Below, piece after piece: positions 55,332-64,000 of a DNA stretch of 64,000 nucleotides. Source of the DNA: Bog-473 sp963726005. Its GTDB lineage: Bacteria; Actinomycetota; Acidimicrobiia; Acidimicrobiales; RAAP-2. The stretch lies in the NCBI GenBank assembly GCA_963726005.1, contig CAVSAT010000004.1:682001-746000 (forward strand), written 5' to 3'. The notes beneath the pieces are model-generated. The model was given only the letters and a program-made list of their open reading frames with translations. It searched no databases and was not told the origin of the DNA. The first letter of the stretch is position 1. Every line of letters starts with the position of its first letter. A program made the translations under genes and the position numbers.

Positions 55332-55802
55332 ATGGATCGCTTCGAGGAGGGCTGGGAGTACGAAGCCGAGCTCGACGCCTGGCGGGAGTCCGACGCGGAC
55401 CCTGAGGAGCTGTACCTCAGCCTGATCTCGGACGAGGAGCGCCACCGTTACTGGTCCGAGAGCGTGTGGGCGCACGACGTCGACGACGAGACCCCCGCCG
55501 ACGCGATCCTCTTCGCGGACCGTGGCGCCGAAGGCGATCTCAGCCGGGAGATCCGGCTCTCCGAGCTGTGGGGTCTCTGCCAGGACCGACCCTGCACGAT
55601 GGGGGAGTTCCTCGAGCTCGCCACGCTCATCACCGAGGTGGGCGGCATCCCGGGCGTGCTCTGCGTCGACTGCGCCATGCTGAGCCGACCCAACGTGAGT
55701 GCGAACTGGTCGTTGGCCACGACGACCCTCTGCCGCGGGCACCTCCGCTTCCGCCTTGGTCACGCGCAGATCGACGGAGGCAGCACCCACCGCTCCGCGT
55801 AG
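55332..55802 (+). CDS. hypothetical acidic protein
   Basis: I do not recognise this protein. The ATG at 55332 has AGGAAGGG upstream; a longer frame from 55245 is less likely. The 156 residues are acidic at the N-terminus (DRFEEGWEYEAELDAWRESD, ELYLSLISDEERHRYW), then RLSELWGLCQDRPCTMGEFL and a CVDCAMLS pair, and a basic, His-rich end. The two Cys pairs could bind a metal. It lies directly before the phosphoribosyltransferase gene in the same direction (35 bases apart) and may share its transcript. Confidence 0.55.
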   Translation: MDRFEEGWEYEAELDAWRESDADPEELYLSLISDEERHRYWSESVWAHDVDDETPADAILFADRGAEGDLSREIRLSELWGLCQDRPCTMGEFLELATLITEVGGIPGVLCVDCAMLSRPNVSANWSLATTTLCRGHLRFRLGHAQIDGGSTHRSA

Positions 55803-55837
55803 CGGCTTCGGGCTCCCGTGCCGGGCACAATGGGGGA

Positions 55838-56371
55838 GTGACGTTGGCTGCCCGTGTCTTCGCAGCATCCCACTTGAGCGGCACGTTCGTCCTCCGTTCG
55901 GGCCGCACGGCCGACCACTACTTCGACAAGTACCGTTTCGAGTCCGACCCGGTGTTGCTGGCCGACATCGTCGAGGCCCTCGCTCCCCTCGTCCCCGAAG
56001 GGACCGACGGACTGGCGGGACTCGAGCTCGGTGGGGTGCCGCTGGCAACCATGCTGTCGGCGGCGACGGGCTTGCCCGCGTTCTTCGTCCGCAAGCAGCC
56101 GAAGAAGTACGGCACCGAACGGATCTGCGAAGGCGGGGACATCGGCGGGCGCACGCTGCTGATCATCGAGGACGTGGTCACGACCGGCGGCCAGATGGTG
56201 CTCTCGGCCCAGGACCTGCGGTCGGAGGGCGCGGTGGTCGAACACGCCCTCTGTGTCATCGACCGCGGCGGCGGGGGATCCGAGGTCGTGGGGGCGGAGG
56301 GCATCGCGCTCCAGTCCCTCTTCACCATGAGCGAGCTCGAGGTTCCGGGTCCGGCCGCGGGTCCTCCCTGA
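55838..56371 (+). CDS. pyrE: orotate phosphoribosyltransferase-like protein
   Basis: It should couple PRPP to orotate in pyrimidine synthesis. The PRPP-binding loop is LLIIEDVVTTGGQMVLSAQD (the 13-residue PRT motif with paired acidic residues and TTGG). Other features are FVLRSGRTADHYFDKYRFES, near the N-terminus, with the OPRTase S-G-x2-S-x-Y-D-K layout, then GVPLATMLSAATGLPAFFVR and KQPKKYGTE (the flexible-loop Lys). Length (177 aa) is short for PyrE (~210) but in range. It starts at a GTG after GGGGGA. It is not part of a visible pyrimidine operon, so a salvage or related phosphoribosyltransferase role remains possible. Confidence 0.82.
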   Translation: MTLAARVFAASHLSGTFVLRSGRTADHYFDKYRFESDPVLLADIVEALAPLVPEGTDGLAGLELGGVPLATMLSAATGLPAFFVRKQPKKYGTERICEGGDIGGRTLLIIEDVVTTGGQMVLSAQDLRSEGAVVEHALCVIDRGGGGSEVVGAEGIALQSLFTMSELEVPGPAAGPP

Positions 56372-56405
56372 CCCGTACCCGCCGTCGCAGGTGGCGGAGT
56401 GATTC

Positions 56406-56420
56406 TGACAACGATTGTCA
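56406..56420. promoter_or_regulatory. Fur/PerR-type operator
   Basis: TGACAA-CGA-TTGTCA is a perfect 6-3-6 inverted repeat 35 bases before the Fur-family gene, consistent with an autoregulatory box. Confidence 0.65.
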
Positions 56421-56454
56421 AAATGAGGTGGCGCCCGGCTAAGGTGATGCGGTC

Positions 56455-56883
56455 ATGCAGTCGCCGGACACTCTCACCGACCTCTTTCGTGCGCACGGGC
56501 GCAAGATCACCGCGCAGCGCCAGTGCATCTTCCGTGCGCTGGAAGACGACGTCTCTCATCCCTCCGCCGAGCGTGTGCACGAGAAGGTCCGCCACGAAAT
56601 GCCCCACGTGTCGCTCAAGACCGTCTACCAGACCCTCAACGACCTGGTCGAGCTGGGCGCCATCACCGTCCTCGACGTGGGGACGGGCTCGGCCCGCTTC
56701 GATCCCAACGTCGAGACGGTGCACCATCACCTCGTCTGTCGGTCGTGTGGGAAGGTGCGTGACGTGGCGGCCGACTTCCCCGGGCTCCGGGTTCCACGGC
56801 GAGCGGCACAGGGCTTTGACGTCGACAGCGCCGAGGTCGTGTTCCGCGGCCTCTGTGAGGAGTGCAAGAGATCTCTGCAGTGA
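56455..56883 (+). CDS. Fur-family regulator (PerR-like)
   Basis: The 142-residue metalloregulator has the winged-helix motif ITAQRQCIFRALEDDVSHPS, VRHEMPHVSLKTVYQTLNDL, then TVLDVGTGSARFDPN. The metal-binding region is VHHHLVCRSCGKVRDVA, and the structural zinc site uses CRSC plus the C-terminal CEEC. In place of the Fur H(H)D segment it has ETVHHHL, and the rubrerythrin neighbour fits PerR rather than Fur, so peroxide sensing is my preference. A perfect inverted repeat lies upstream. It is 40 bases ahead of the rubrerythrin gene on the same strand. Confidence 0.85.
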   Translation: MQSPDTLTDLFRAHGRKITAQRQCIFRALEDDVSHPSAERVHEKVRHEMPHVSLKTVYQTLNDLVELGAITVLDVGTGSARFDPNVETVHHHLVCRSCGKVRDVAADFPGLRVPRRAAQGFDVDSAEVVFRGLCEECKRSLQ

Positions 56884-56923
56884 CAGCCACACCGGACCAC
56901 AACAAGAAAGGGCACCAACGACG

Positions 56924-57343
<420 letters not shown>

Positions 57344-57358
57344 CGAGCAGCGGCCGCG

Positions 57359-58690
57359 ATGACCGCCACCTACGACCCCACCGACCCGAAGTACTTCGAT
57401 CCGGCCGCGCTCCGCGAAGAGGTGGATCGCGTCTTCGATCTGTGTCAGGGCTGCCGGCTCTGCTTCAACTTGTGCCCGTCCTTCCCGACGATGTTCAGGT
57501 TCGTCGACGCCAACGACGGCGATGCCTCCGCGTTGACCGATGGCGAGCGGGACCAGGTCGTCGACGAGTGCTACCAGTGCAAGCTCTGTTACGTGAAGTG
57601 CCCGTACGTGCCTCCCCACGAATGGGAGCTCGACTTCCCACGGCTCATGAGCCGGGTGCATGCGGTGCGCCAGAAGGAAGGGGTGGGCGTGAAGGAGCGC
57701 CTGACAGACCAGTTCCTGGCGCGCACCGATGCCCTCGGGCGTGTGTCGGTGGCGGCGGCACCGGTGGTCAACTGGGTCACCGGCACACCCGGCTCGCTGC
57801 CGCGCCGCGTCATGGAGAGGACCGTCGGAATGGCGTCCGAACGGCTCCTGCCGCCCTACGCCAAGCAGCGCTTCACCACGTGGTTCAAGAAGCGGCGGAG
57901 CCCGGGTGCCCCGGCGCGGGGCGGTGCCGTCTCGGTCTTTCCGACCTGCTTCGTGGAATACATGGAGCCCGACGTCGGTCGCGCCATCGTGGAGGTCTAC
58001 GAGCACAACGGGATCGCCTGCACCCTGCCAACGGGCACGAGGTGCTGCGGCGCCCCGTGGCTGCACTCAGGGCACGTGGAGGAGTTCACGAAGGCGGCGC
58101 GGCGCAACGTGGCCGCTTTGGCTGCCGACGTGCGGGCCGGGCGCGACGTCATCGTCGCCCAGCCCACCTGTGCGTACGTCGTCAAGCGGGACTATCCGGT
58201 CTACGCCAAGGGGGCCGACGCGGACCTGGTGTCGTCGCACACCTACGACCCGGCGGAGTACCTGGTGCGGCGGCACCGCGACGCCGACGACGCCTTCAGG
58301 CTGCGCGACGAATTCCCGGGACGTGACGACGGCGGGGTGCCCGATTCGGTCACCTATCACGTCGCCTGTCACCTGCAGGCCCAGAACGCCGGGCTGCCCA
58401 GCCGCGATCTCCTCAAGGTGGCCGGGGTGAAGTGCACCGTCGTCCAGCGCTGCTCGGGCATCGACGGGACCTGGGGCTATCGGGCCGAGAACTACGAGCT
58501 GGCGCGCAAGGTCGCGGCGCCGCTGGGCCGGGAGATCGAGGCGGCCGGGAATGCGGTCGTGTGCGGCGACTGTCACCTCGCCAACGGGTCGATCCTCCAA
58601 GAGACCGGGACACAGCCCGAGCATCCGCTGCAGCTGATGGCGCGCGCCTACGGCGTGGCGACCAGTGACCGGCCTGGGGGTCCGTCGTGA
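57359..58690 (+). CDS. iron-sulfur oxidoreductase, GlpC/HdrD-like
   Basis: The 443-residue protein has two [4Fe-4S] ferredoxin motifs at the N-terminus: Cys 29, 32, 35, 39 (CQGCRLCFNLCP) and 71, 74, 77, 81 (CYQCKLCYVKCP). Two Cys-rich CCG-type domains follow: VSVFPTCFVEYMEPD with TGTRCCGAPWLHSGH, then VTYHVACHLQAQNAG with VVQRCSGIDGTWG, ending VCGDCHLANGSI. Relatives are subunits of glycerol-3-phosphate dehydrogenase, glycolate oxidase and heterodisulfide reductase that pass electrons between a donor and quinone or thiols. It is placed between rubrerythrin and DUF3501 and overlaps the latter, so it probably supplies electrons for peroxide reduction (inference). Confidence 0.88.
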   Translation: MTATYDPTDPKYFDPAALREEVDRVFDLCQGCRLCFNLCPSFPTMFRFVDANDGDASALTDGERDQVVDECYQCKLCYVKCPYVPPHEWELDFPRLMSRVHAVRQKEGVGVKERLTDQFLARTDALGRVSVAAAPVVNWVTGTPGSLPRRVMERTVGMASERLLPPYAKQRFTTWFKKRRSPGAPARGGAVSVFPTCFVEYMEPDVGRAIVEVYEHNGIACTLPTGTRCCGAPWLHSGHVEEFTKAARRNVAALAADVRAGRDVIVAQPTCAYVVKRDYPVYAKGADADLVSSHTYDPAEYLVRRHRDADDAFRLRDEFPGRDDGGVPDSVTYHVACHLQAQNAGLPSRDLLKVAGVKCTVVQRCSGIDGTWGYRAENYELARKVAAPLGREIEAAGNAVVCGDCHLANGSILQETGTQPEHPLQLMARAYGVATSDRPGGPS

Positions 58691-59322
58691 CGCGCCGCCC
58701 CGGGCCGGTCGGCGGGGGGCTGACTCTCGACGACGTCCTCGACCTGCGGGCCTACGAGCGGGTGCGGGACGACTACCGGGCACAGGTGATCGCCCTCAAG
58801 CGCAACCGGCGAATCGGCCTCGGGCCGATCATGACCCTGGTCTTCGAGTGCCTGGACACGGTGCGGTTCCAGGTGCAGGAGATGGCCCGGGCCGAGAAGA
58901 TCATCAGCGACGAGGCGATGCAGGTCGAGCTCGACATCTACAACCGGCTGCTGCCCGGCGACCGAGAGCTCTCGGCCACGCTGTTCATCGAGCTCACGTC
59001 GGACGACGCCTTGCGCGACTGGCTGCCCCGGCTCGTGGGAATCGAGCGCCAGATCGGCATTTGGGTCGACGGCGACGTGGTGCTGAGCAGCCCCGAAGCC
59101 CAGCACGCAGCCGCCCTGACCCGCGAGACGGTGACGCCGGCGGTGCACTACCTGCGCTTCGGCTTCACGGAGGACCAGGTGGCAGCGTTCGAGGACGCCG
59201 TCGAGGTCGCCGTGATGTCGTCCCATCCCGCCTACGACGCCCGGACGATCCTGCCCCCCGCTGTGCGTGAGGAGCTCCTCGGAGACCTCCTGGGCACAAC
59301 AAAGTCCCTCCCTATCGGCTGA
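58687..59322 (+). CDS. DUF3501 family protein
   Basis: The 211-residue protein starts at a GTG overlapping the Fe-S gene stop. It matches DUF3501 in layout: LTLDDVLDLRAYERVRDDYR, IGLGPIMTLVFECLDTVRFQ, VQEMARAEKIISDEAMQVEL, YNRLLPGDRELSATLFIEL, and a C-terminal TPAVHYLRFGFTEDQVAAF followed by VAVMSSHPAYDARTILP. The function is unknown. The set rubrerythrin, Fe-S protein and DUF3501 recurs together in other bacteria (my recollection of the family), which supports a shared peroxide-defence role. Confidence 0.85.
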   Translation: MTRRPGPVGGGLTLDDVLDLRAYERVRDDYRAQVIALKRNRRIGLGPIMTLVFECLDTVRFQVQEMARAEKIISDEAMQVELDIYNRLLPGDRELSATLFIELTSDDALRDWLPRLVGIERQIGIWVDGDVVLSSPEAQHAAALTRETVTPAVHYLRFGFTEDQVAAFEDAVEVAVMSSHPAYDARTILPPAVREELLGDLLGTTKSLPIG

Positions 59323-59489
59323 CCAGGGACAATTCAGTGCGCAAGTCTTTACACGCGATCAGTACTTAAGCCATACTCTCCGTTCGCCGAAATTTGGAGA
59401 GGGTCCCGTCGGTCGTTGCGCCGAGAGGGCCTCCGAACAGGGCGAATGCAAGTATCCACCGAATTGTCCGTTATGAGGAAGTGTTTCCG

Positions 59490-59729
59490 ATGATCGCCAC
59501 CACGTGGCGCAAGCTCGCCGCCTGCCGGGGCCTCGATGTCGAGGCGTTCTACCCCGTCACCGAGGACGAGGCCGACGCAGCCGAGGCCAAGGCGGTCTGC
59601 GCCGTCTGCCCGGTCCGCCAGGCGTGCCTGGAGCACGCCCTGGCCCACCGCGAGCGCGAGGGGATCTGGGGCGGCACGACCGAGCGGGAGCGTCGCCGGA
59701 TCGTGCGCCAGCGCCGCAAGTCGGCCTGA
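59490..59729 (+). CDS. WhiB-family iron-sulfur transcription factor
   Basis: The 79-residue protein is specific to Actinomycetota. Its four cluster-binding Cys are residues 12, 37, 40 and 46 (AACRGLD, then CAVCPVRQAC). The turn motif GIWGG (58-62) and the basic tail ERERRRIVRQRRKS bind DNA and sigma factor. The ATG follows GAGGAAG by eight bases. The upstream 165 bases are AT-richer than the surroundings and likely hold a promoter. It is convergent with the LCP gene (17 bases between stops). Which WhiB subclass it is cannot be settled by eye. Confidence 0.95.
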   Translation: MIATTWRKLAACRGLDVEAFYPVTEDEADAAEAKAVCAVCPVRQACLEHALAHREREGIWGGTTERERRRIVRQRRKSA

Positions 59730-59745
59730 GCGGAACGGGTCGGGA

Positions 59746-61416
59746 CTACCCCTTCTTCCGGAGGGTCGTCGTCGTCCGGGGCGAGGCCTGGGTCGCCTGG
59801 CCGAGGGTGCACGGGAACGGGTTCCAGGGCTCGAGCTGCGTGTTCGCGTAGACGTCCGAGGGGATCGTCGTCGTGGTCGTCGTGGTCGGTCCAGGTGACG
59901 TGGTGGTGGTCGTGGCACCGCCCGCCGGCGATCCGGTCACCGCCAGCTGGGAGCCGGCGATCAACAGCGAGACCGTCTGGCCGCCCAGTCCCGGGTCGGT
60001 CGCCATGGTCACCGGCCCGCTGAGCGTGGAGGCCAACGTCAGCGCGGCCTCCTTACCGCTCGGACCGTAGAGGATCTCCGACGGGCTGCCGGGGGCGAGC
60101 GGGGAGGTCGCGTCGCCGATCTGCCCCACGTGGAAGCCCTGCGCGCTGAGCGCGGTCGCCGTGGTGTGCGCAATGCCGCTCACGGCGGCCGCGTTCAAGA
60201 CGTTCACGTCGACCTGGCTGTGTGCCTCGGTGGGGGGCACCGTCGGGGGGCTGGCGGTCGCGCCCGCCCGCAGAGGGGAGGTCGTCGGAGCCGGAGTGAT
60301 CCCGATTCGGTTGAAGGCGGAGATCATGTTCTGGGCGTAGGGCTGTGCCTCCTTCAACACGTCCGCGCCGCCGCCGGTGACGAGCCCGATGGTGGGCAGC
60401 GTCTCGGTGATCAGGTGCGACGACGGCAGGCTCCGGAAGTCCTGGGCGATGTGGAGGAGGTCACCCTTGCTCAAGGTGTCGTCGATGGTCAGATTGCCGA
60501 CGGCGGCGCCGATGAACGAGTTGATGGTGAACGGGTCGAGCGAGGACTGACGCAGCTTGGCCAGCACCGCCCGGAAGAACGCGTCCTGCCGCTGAATGCG
60601 GCTGAAGTCCGACAGACCGTCGCCCTCCCAGTAGCCGTTCGAGTTCATGTAGAAGAGGTGCCGGCTGCGCACCAGCTGCAGCGCCACCGTCCCGTTCACG
60701 ATTTGGCAGCCCGTCGTGGTCACGTCGAGGCCCGTGTACGCGTCCTTGACACCGGTCGGGAAGTCCATGGTGATGCCGCCCAGGGCGTTGACCATGCCGG
60801 AGAACCCCGGGAAGTCCACCGACATGTAGTGGTTGATGGGGATGCCCAGGACCTGCTGGATCGTTTGGACCAGCAGGTCGGGGCCCGAGTTGAACGCGGC
60901 ATTGATGCGGTTCATGCCCGAGATCCCGCTCACGTTGCCCGGGACGTCGACCCAGAGGTCACGCGGGATGGAGAGCACCGTGACGGTCTTGGCCGCCGGG
61001 TCGAATCGGGCCACCATCGTGACGTCACTGCGCTGACCGCCGGCGTTGCCCTGGTTGCCGAACGCGTTGACCTGGGTTGCGTTGGAAACGAAGGCCCGGG
61101 AGTCCGAGCCGACGAGCAGGAGGTTGAAGGGCTTGCCGGGCGGAGCCGCGGCCGCCAGGTGCTTGGCGTGGACCTTCTTGATCTGGTCGAAGCGGTAGGT
61201 CGCGTACACGTAGAGCCCCCCGACCCCGACGGCGACGATCAGGACGATGAAGGAGAGCGCGTAGAGCACACGCCGCCGCCAGCGGTGCCGGTGCTTGTGC
61301 TCCTTGCGCCGCGAAGTTCGGAGCTCGGCCTGAAGGTCGGCGCGGGACTTGGGGGACTGGGGTGCGACCTCGTCGGACTGGTCCGGCTCGGGGGTCTCGG
61401 CTCGGTCGGGGCTCAA
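59746..61416 (-). CDS. LytR-CpsA-Psr family protein with LytR_C domain
   Basis: LCP enzymes attach polysaccharide from undecaprenyl pyrophosphate to peptidoglycan. A basic cytoplasmic N-terminus (RRKEHKHRHRWRRR) precedes one membrane helix (VLYALSFIVLIVAVGVGG). The LCP domain includes FNLLLVGSDSRAF, QRSDVTMVARFDPAAKTVTV, LSIPRDLWVDVP, GMNRINAAFNSGPDLLVQTI, and LQLVRSRHLFY with DFSRIQRQDAFFRAVLAKLR (pyrophosphate-binding Arg). The C-terminal LytR_C domain starts near VDVNVLNAAAVSGIAHTTA. A Thr/Pro tail follows. The start is uncertain; I use a TTG at 61416 because the frame's earlier start would overlap the divergent gene. It could be the ligase for the polysaccharide made by the EPS locus (inference). 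Confidence 0.85.
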   Translation of the reverse strand: MSPDRAETPEPDQSDEVAPQSPKSRADLQAELRTSRRKEHKHRHRWRRRVLYALSFIVLIVAVGVGGLYVYATYRFDQIKKVHAKHLAAAAPPGKPFNLLLVGSDSRAFVSNATQVNAFGNQGNAGGQRSDVTMVARFDPAAKTVTVLSIPRDLWVDVPGNVSGISGMNRINAAFNSGPDLLVQTIQQVLGIPINHYMSVDFPGFSGMVNALGGITMDFPTGVKDAYTGLDVTTTGCQIVNGTVALQLVRSRHLFYMNSNGYWEGDGLSDFSRIQRQDAFFRAVLAKLRQSSLDPFTINSFIGAAVGNLTIDDTLSKGDLLHIAQDFRSLPSSHLITETLPTIGLVTGGGADVLKEAQPYAQNMISAFNRIGITPAPTTSPLRAGATASPPTVPPTEAHSQVDVNVLNAAAVSGIAHTTATALSAQGFHVGQIGDATSPLAPGSPSEILYGPSGKEAALTLASTLSGPVTMATDPGLGGQTVSLLIAGSQLAVTGSPAGGATTTTTSPGPTTTTTTTIPSDVYANTQLEPWNPFPCTLGQATQASPRTTTTLRKKG

Positions 61417-61459
61417 GAACAGAAAAATACCTGGCCGGACGGTCCGGTAGCCTGCGCCC

Positions 61460-62635
61460 GTGCATTTTGACCTTCCCGACGAACTGCTCGAGCTGCGCGA
61501 CTCGGTGCGGCGCCTGGCCGAGGACAAGGTCAAGCCGAGGGCCCGATCGATCGACAAGGAGGGTGCCTATCCCGCCGACGTCTTCGAGGCGTTCCGGGAT
61601 GCCGGCCTTCTCGGCCTGTGCATCCCGGTCGATTATGGCGGCTCGGGAGCGGGGATCCTCGGCCTGACCCTGGCCATCGAGGAGGTAGCCAAGTACTCCA
61701 ATACGGCGGCGCTGATGCTGCTGCTGACCCGGCTACCCACGGGCCCCGTGATGATCGCGGGGAGTGAGGAGCAGAAGAAGCGGTACCTGCCGGGCATCAG
61801 CGAGGGCACGCTGCGGGCCGCCTTCGGCCTGTCCGAGCCGCAGGCGGGCAGTGACGTCATGGGCATACGGACCCGTGGCGTGCCCGACGCCGGATCGGGC
61901 GGTGGCTGGGTGCTCAACGGCACCAAGTGCTGGATGTCGGGGGTACGGGAGGCGGACTGGTACACCGTGTTCGCCAAGACGAGCGACCCCGCCAGCCGCG
62001 CCCACGACTCGGTCACGGCCTTCATCGTCGAGCGTGCGTGGGATGGCGTCGAGGTCGGCCGGACCGACCACAAGATGGGCGTACGGGGCGTGGACACCGG
62101 CGAGCTGCTCCTGACGGATGTGCACGTGCCGGCGGAGAACGTCATCGGCGAGGTGGGCGGCTTCCGCTTGGCCATGCTCGGGCTGAACTCGATGCGCCCG
62201 ATCGTCGCGGCACGCGGGATCGGCCTGGCCGAGGGTGCGCTCATGTACGCCACCGAGTATGTGCAACAGAGGGCCGCGTTCGGCAAGACCATCGCGGACT
62301 TCCAGGGGATCCAGTGGGAGATCGCCAAATGTGCGGTCGACATCGAGGCGGCCCGGCTGCTCACCTACCGGGCGGCGGTGCTCGCGGATGTGGGCAAATT
62401 CACCAAGGAGTACGTCCCGTACCTCTCCATGGCCAAGTACCACGCCACGGAGTTGGCCGTGCGTGCCTCGTCCCTGGCGGTCCAGTTGTTGGGCGCGGCG
62501 GGCTACATGGAGGATCACCCGACCGAGCAGTGGTACCGCGACGCCAAACAGCTGACCATTGTCGAGGGAACGTCGCAGGTGCAGCTCGGCCTCATCGCGC
62601 GCGGCGTCCTCGACCGGGACCTGTGGTGGGACTGA
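61460..62635 (+). CDS. acyl-CoA dehydrogenase
   Basis: This flavoenzyme introduces a trans-2 double bond into acyl-CoA and passes electrons to ETF. The 391-residue protein follows the family order: an N-terminal helical domain (ELLELRDSVRRLAEDKVKPR), GLLGLCIPVDYGGSGAGILG, then FGLSEPQAGSDVMGIRTRG (FAD/substrate site), VLNGTKCWMSGVREADW, MGVRGVDTGELLLTDVHVPA, and RPIVAARGIGLAEGALMYAT. The end is YMEDHPTEQWYRDAKQLTIV then EGTSQVQL, with the catalytic Glu in the expected region. The stop overlaps the trpD start. It is divergent from the LCP gene. Chain-length specificity is unknown. Confidence 0.92.
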   Translation: MHFDLPDELLELRDSVRRLAEDKVKPRARSIDKEGAYPADVFEAFRDAGLLGLCIPVDYGGSGAGILGLTLAIEEVAKYSNTAALMLLLTRLPTGPVMIAGSEEQKKRYLPGISEGTLRAAFGLSEPQAGSDVMGIRTRGVPDAGSGGGWVLNGTKCWMSGVREADWYTVFAKTSDPASRAHDSVTAFIVERAWDGVEVGRTDHKMGVRGVDTGELLLTDVHVPAENVIGEVGGFRLAMLGLNSMRPIVAARGIGLAEGALMYATEYVQQRAAFGKTIADFQGIQWEIAKCAVDIEAARLLTYRAAVLADVGKFTKEYVPYLSMAKYHATELAVRASSLAVQLLGAAGYMEDHPTEQWYRDAKQLTIVEGTSQVQLGLIARGVLDRDLWWD

Positions 62636-63690
62636 GCTGGCCCGACGTCCTGGCCCGCCTGTCACGGCGGGAGTCGCTCACGGTGGGGGAGGCCGAGCAG
62701 ACGCTGAGCGTCGTCTTGGCGGGTGACGCGACGCCGGCGCAGGTGGGCGCCTTTCTCGCGCTCCTCCACGCCAAGGGCGAGACGGCCGACGAGGTCACCG
62801 GGCTCGCCCGGGCCATGCTCGACGCGGCCGTGCCCTGCCCCCTGGGGGACCAGGTGGGCGGCGCCGTGGTCGACCTGGTGGGCACCGGCGGTGACCGGCT
62901 GGCGAGCATCAACGTGACGACGCTGGCGGCGTTCATCACCGCGGGGTGCGGGGTGCCCGTGTGCAAGCACGGCAACCGGGCTGCCTCGTCGTCGGTGGGA
63001 ACGGCGGACGTGCTCGAGGCGCTCGGCGTCGCCATCGAGGTCGGCCCCGAGGGTGTGGCCCGCTGCGTGTCGGAGGCCGGGATGGGGTTCTGCTTCGCGC
63101 AACGCTTCCACCCGGCGATGCGCTTCGTGGGCCCGGTCCGCAAGGAGCTCGGCGTGCCGACCGTGTTCAACTTCCTGGGACCGCTGATCAACCCCGCCCG
63201 GATCCGCCACCAGCTCGTTGGCATCAGCGATCCCTCCATGGGCCCGATCATGGCCGGTGTCTTCGGGGCGACCGGCAGCCTGCACTCGCTGATCGTGCAC
63301 GCCGACGACGGGCTCGACGAGCTCAGTGTGACGTCGCCGTCGAGCGTGCTCGAGGTCTGCGGGGACGGCTCGGGGGAGTTCGAGCTCACCGAGTGGCGGG
63401 TCGACCCGGCGGCGCTCGGGCTCGAGCCGGCGACGATGGCGGACCTCCGCGGTGGGGATGCCGCCTTCAACGCCGGCGTCATCCGGTCGGTGCTCGAGGG
63501 TGAGCGGGGTGCCCGGCGCGACATCGGGGTGCTCAATGCTGGCGCCGCGCTCGTGGTGGCCGGGCGCGTCGACGACCTCGAGCGCGGGTTGGACCTGGCG
63601 GCAGAGTCACTCGACAGCGGCCGGGCAGCCGGCGTCCTCGACGCGCTCGTCGCTACGTCGCAAGAAGAGCGGCGCCGGCAGCAGGACTGA
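62626..63690 (+). CDS. trpD: anthranilate phosphoribosyltransferase
   Basis: It joins anthranilate and PRPP in tryptophan synthesis. The sequence has the N-terminal helical domain (ARLSRRESLTVGEAEQTLSV, VGAFLALLHAKGETADEVTG), the PRPP loop VVDLVGTGGDRLASINVTT and ITAGCGVPVCKHGNRAASSS (canonical KHGNR), and SVGTADVLEALGVAIE. It continues with FCFAQRFHPAMRFVGPVRKE, PTVFNFLGPLINPA and QLVGISDPSMGPIMA. Length of 354 aa fits. I chose the GTG at 62626, overlapping the acyl-CoA dehydrogenase stop. No other trp genes are near. The last 38 bases overlap the convergent galK gene. Confidence 0.93.
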   Translation: MGLSWPDVLARLSRRESLTVGEAEQTLSVVLAGDATPAQVGAFLALLHAKGETADEVTGLARAMLDAAVPCPLGDQVGGAVVDLVGTGGDRLASINVTTLAAFITAGCGVPVCKHGNRAASSSVGTADVLEALGVAIEVGPEGVARCVSEAGMGFCFAQRFHPAMRFVGPVRKELGVPTVFNFLGPLINPARIRHQLVGISDPSMGPIMAGVFGATGSLHSLIVHADDGLDELSVTSPSSVLEVCGDGSGEFELTEWRVDPAALGLEPATMADLRGGDAAFNAGVIRSVLEGERGARRDIGVLNAGAALVVAGRVDDLERGLDLAAESLDSGRAAGVLDALVATSQEERRRQQD

Positions 63691-64000
63691 CCCGCCAGGC
63701 GCGCCGCGGCGCGTGGGCCTCGGGGTCGAGCACGGGCGAGTCGGGCCGGCACAGCGCGACGACGCACCCCCCGAATCCGCCACCGCTCATCCGCGCACCG
63801 AGGACACCGGGCCGCCCGACGAGGTGCTCGACCAGCTCGTCGACCTCGGGCACGGAGACCCTGTAGTCGACCGCGAGGCTGCGGTGCCCCTCGGACATGA
63901 CTGCGCCGAGGGCGCTGAGGTCGCTCCGGGCCAGCAGTCGCTCTGCTTCTCGCACGCGCGCGCACTCGGTGACGACATGGCGGGCCCGCCGGCGGAGCAC
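63653..64000 (-). CDS. galK: galactokinase, C-terminal part
   Basis: The gene continues beyond the right edge; only the last 115 residues are in view. They show the C-terminal GHMP-kinase domain: RRARHVVTECARVREAERLL, ALGAVMSEGHRSLAVDYRVS, VPEVDELVEHLV and the substrate/ATP-loop motif GARMSGGGFGGCVVALC, typical of galactokinase. The enzyme phosphorylates galactose at C1 in the Leloir pathway. The 3' ends of this gene and trpD overlap by 38 bases. Confidence 0.85.
   Translation of the reverse strand: MLRRRARHVVTECARVREAERLLARSDLSALGAVMSEGHRSLAVDYRVSVPEVDELVEHLVGRPGVLGARMSGGGFGGCVVALCRPDSPVLDPEAHAPRRAWRVSPAAGAALLAT

Overview
The window is high-GC DNA with frequent GTG/TTG starts and 4-bp start/stop overlaps. 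A WhiB protein, a LytR-CpsA-Psr (LCP) protein with a LytR_C tail, Thr/Pro-rich surface proteins ending in an FTG/LTG-plus-transmembrane tail, and short-sequence-repeat propeller proteins all point to Actinomycetota. A member of the Acidimicrobiia is my best guess (inference, not tested).

Layout. (1) 1-1457: a flavoprotein monooxygenase and an ECF sigma factor, both on the minus strand and both frameshifted. (2) 1.7-24.5 kb: a capsule/exopolysaccharide locus. It carries an initiating sugar-phosphate transferase, an AlgD-like dehydrogenase, a Wzc-type tyrosine autokinase, two GT4 glycosyltransferases, a sulfotransferase, a Wzy-type polymerase (frameshifted at a G7 tract), a Wzx-type flippase and a 2OG-Fe(II) oxygenase, with a LuxR-type regulator. 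Secreted proteins are mixed in: a PQQ-like propeller, a BNR-like propeller, an IPT/TIG lipoprotein and a 46-residue-repeat propeller. The expected product is an acidic, probably sulfated polysaccharide. (3) 24.7-37.3 kb: accessory DNA. Two nearly identical parallel beta-helix genes lie as a 1.06-kb inverted repeat around a 3-kb segment holding another PQQ-like gene. Beyond them are a compact candidate structured RNA, a third PQQ-like lipoprotein with a decayed partial copy, a methyltransferase, a PAP2 protein, STAS and IS30 remnants and an integrase-like fragment abutting rnpB. (4) 37.3-41.5 kb: rnpB, xseA-xseB, an MBL-fold hydrolase and a ferredoxin-reductase-like flavoprotein. (5) 41.5-44.1 kb: an IS3 remnant and a diverged ~470-bp repeat pair. 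(6) 44.1-48.4 kb: two paralogous wall-anchored DUF11-type surface proteins with related 3' hairpins. (7) 48.4-53.1 kb: a translationally coupled glycerol operon on the minus strand (glpD, AgpS-like flavoprotein, glpK). (8) 53.4-64 kb: core genes, namely DUF3293, PadR plus membrane protein, an orotate phosphoribosyltransferase, a Fur/PerR regulator with rubrerythrin, Fe-S protein and DUF3501, WhiB, LCP, acyl-CoA dehydrogenase, trpD and the end of galK.

Most novel-looking material: the inverted-repeat beta-helix locus, where inversion would swap a secreted for a membrane-tethered N-terminus in frame; the structured RNA at about 30.04-30.16 kb; and the (CAAACG)9 tract at a frame break in a surface protein. 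Frame breaks recur in at least seven genes, several at G runs, so sequence error must be excluded before any is called a pseudogene or a phase switch.
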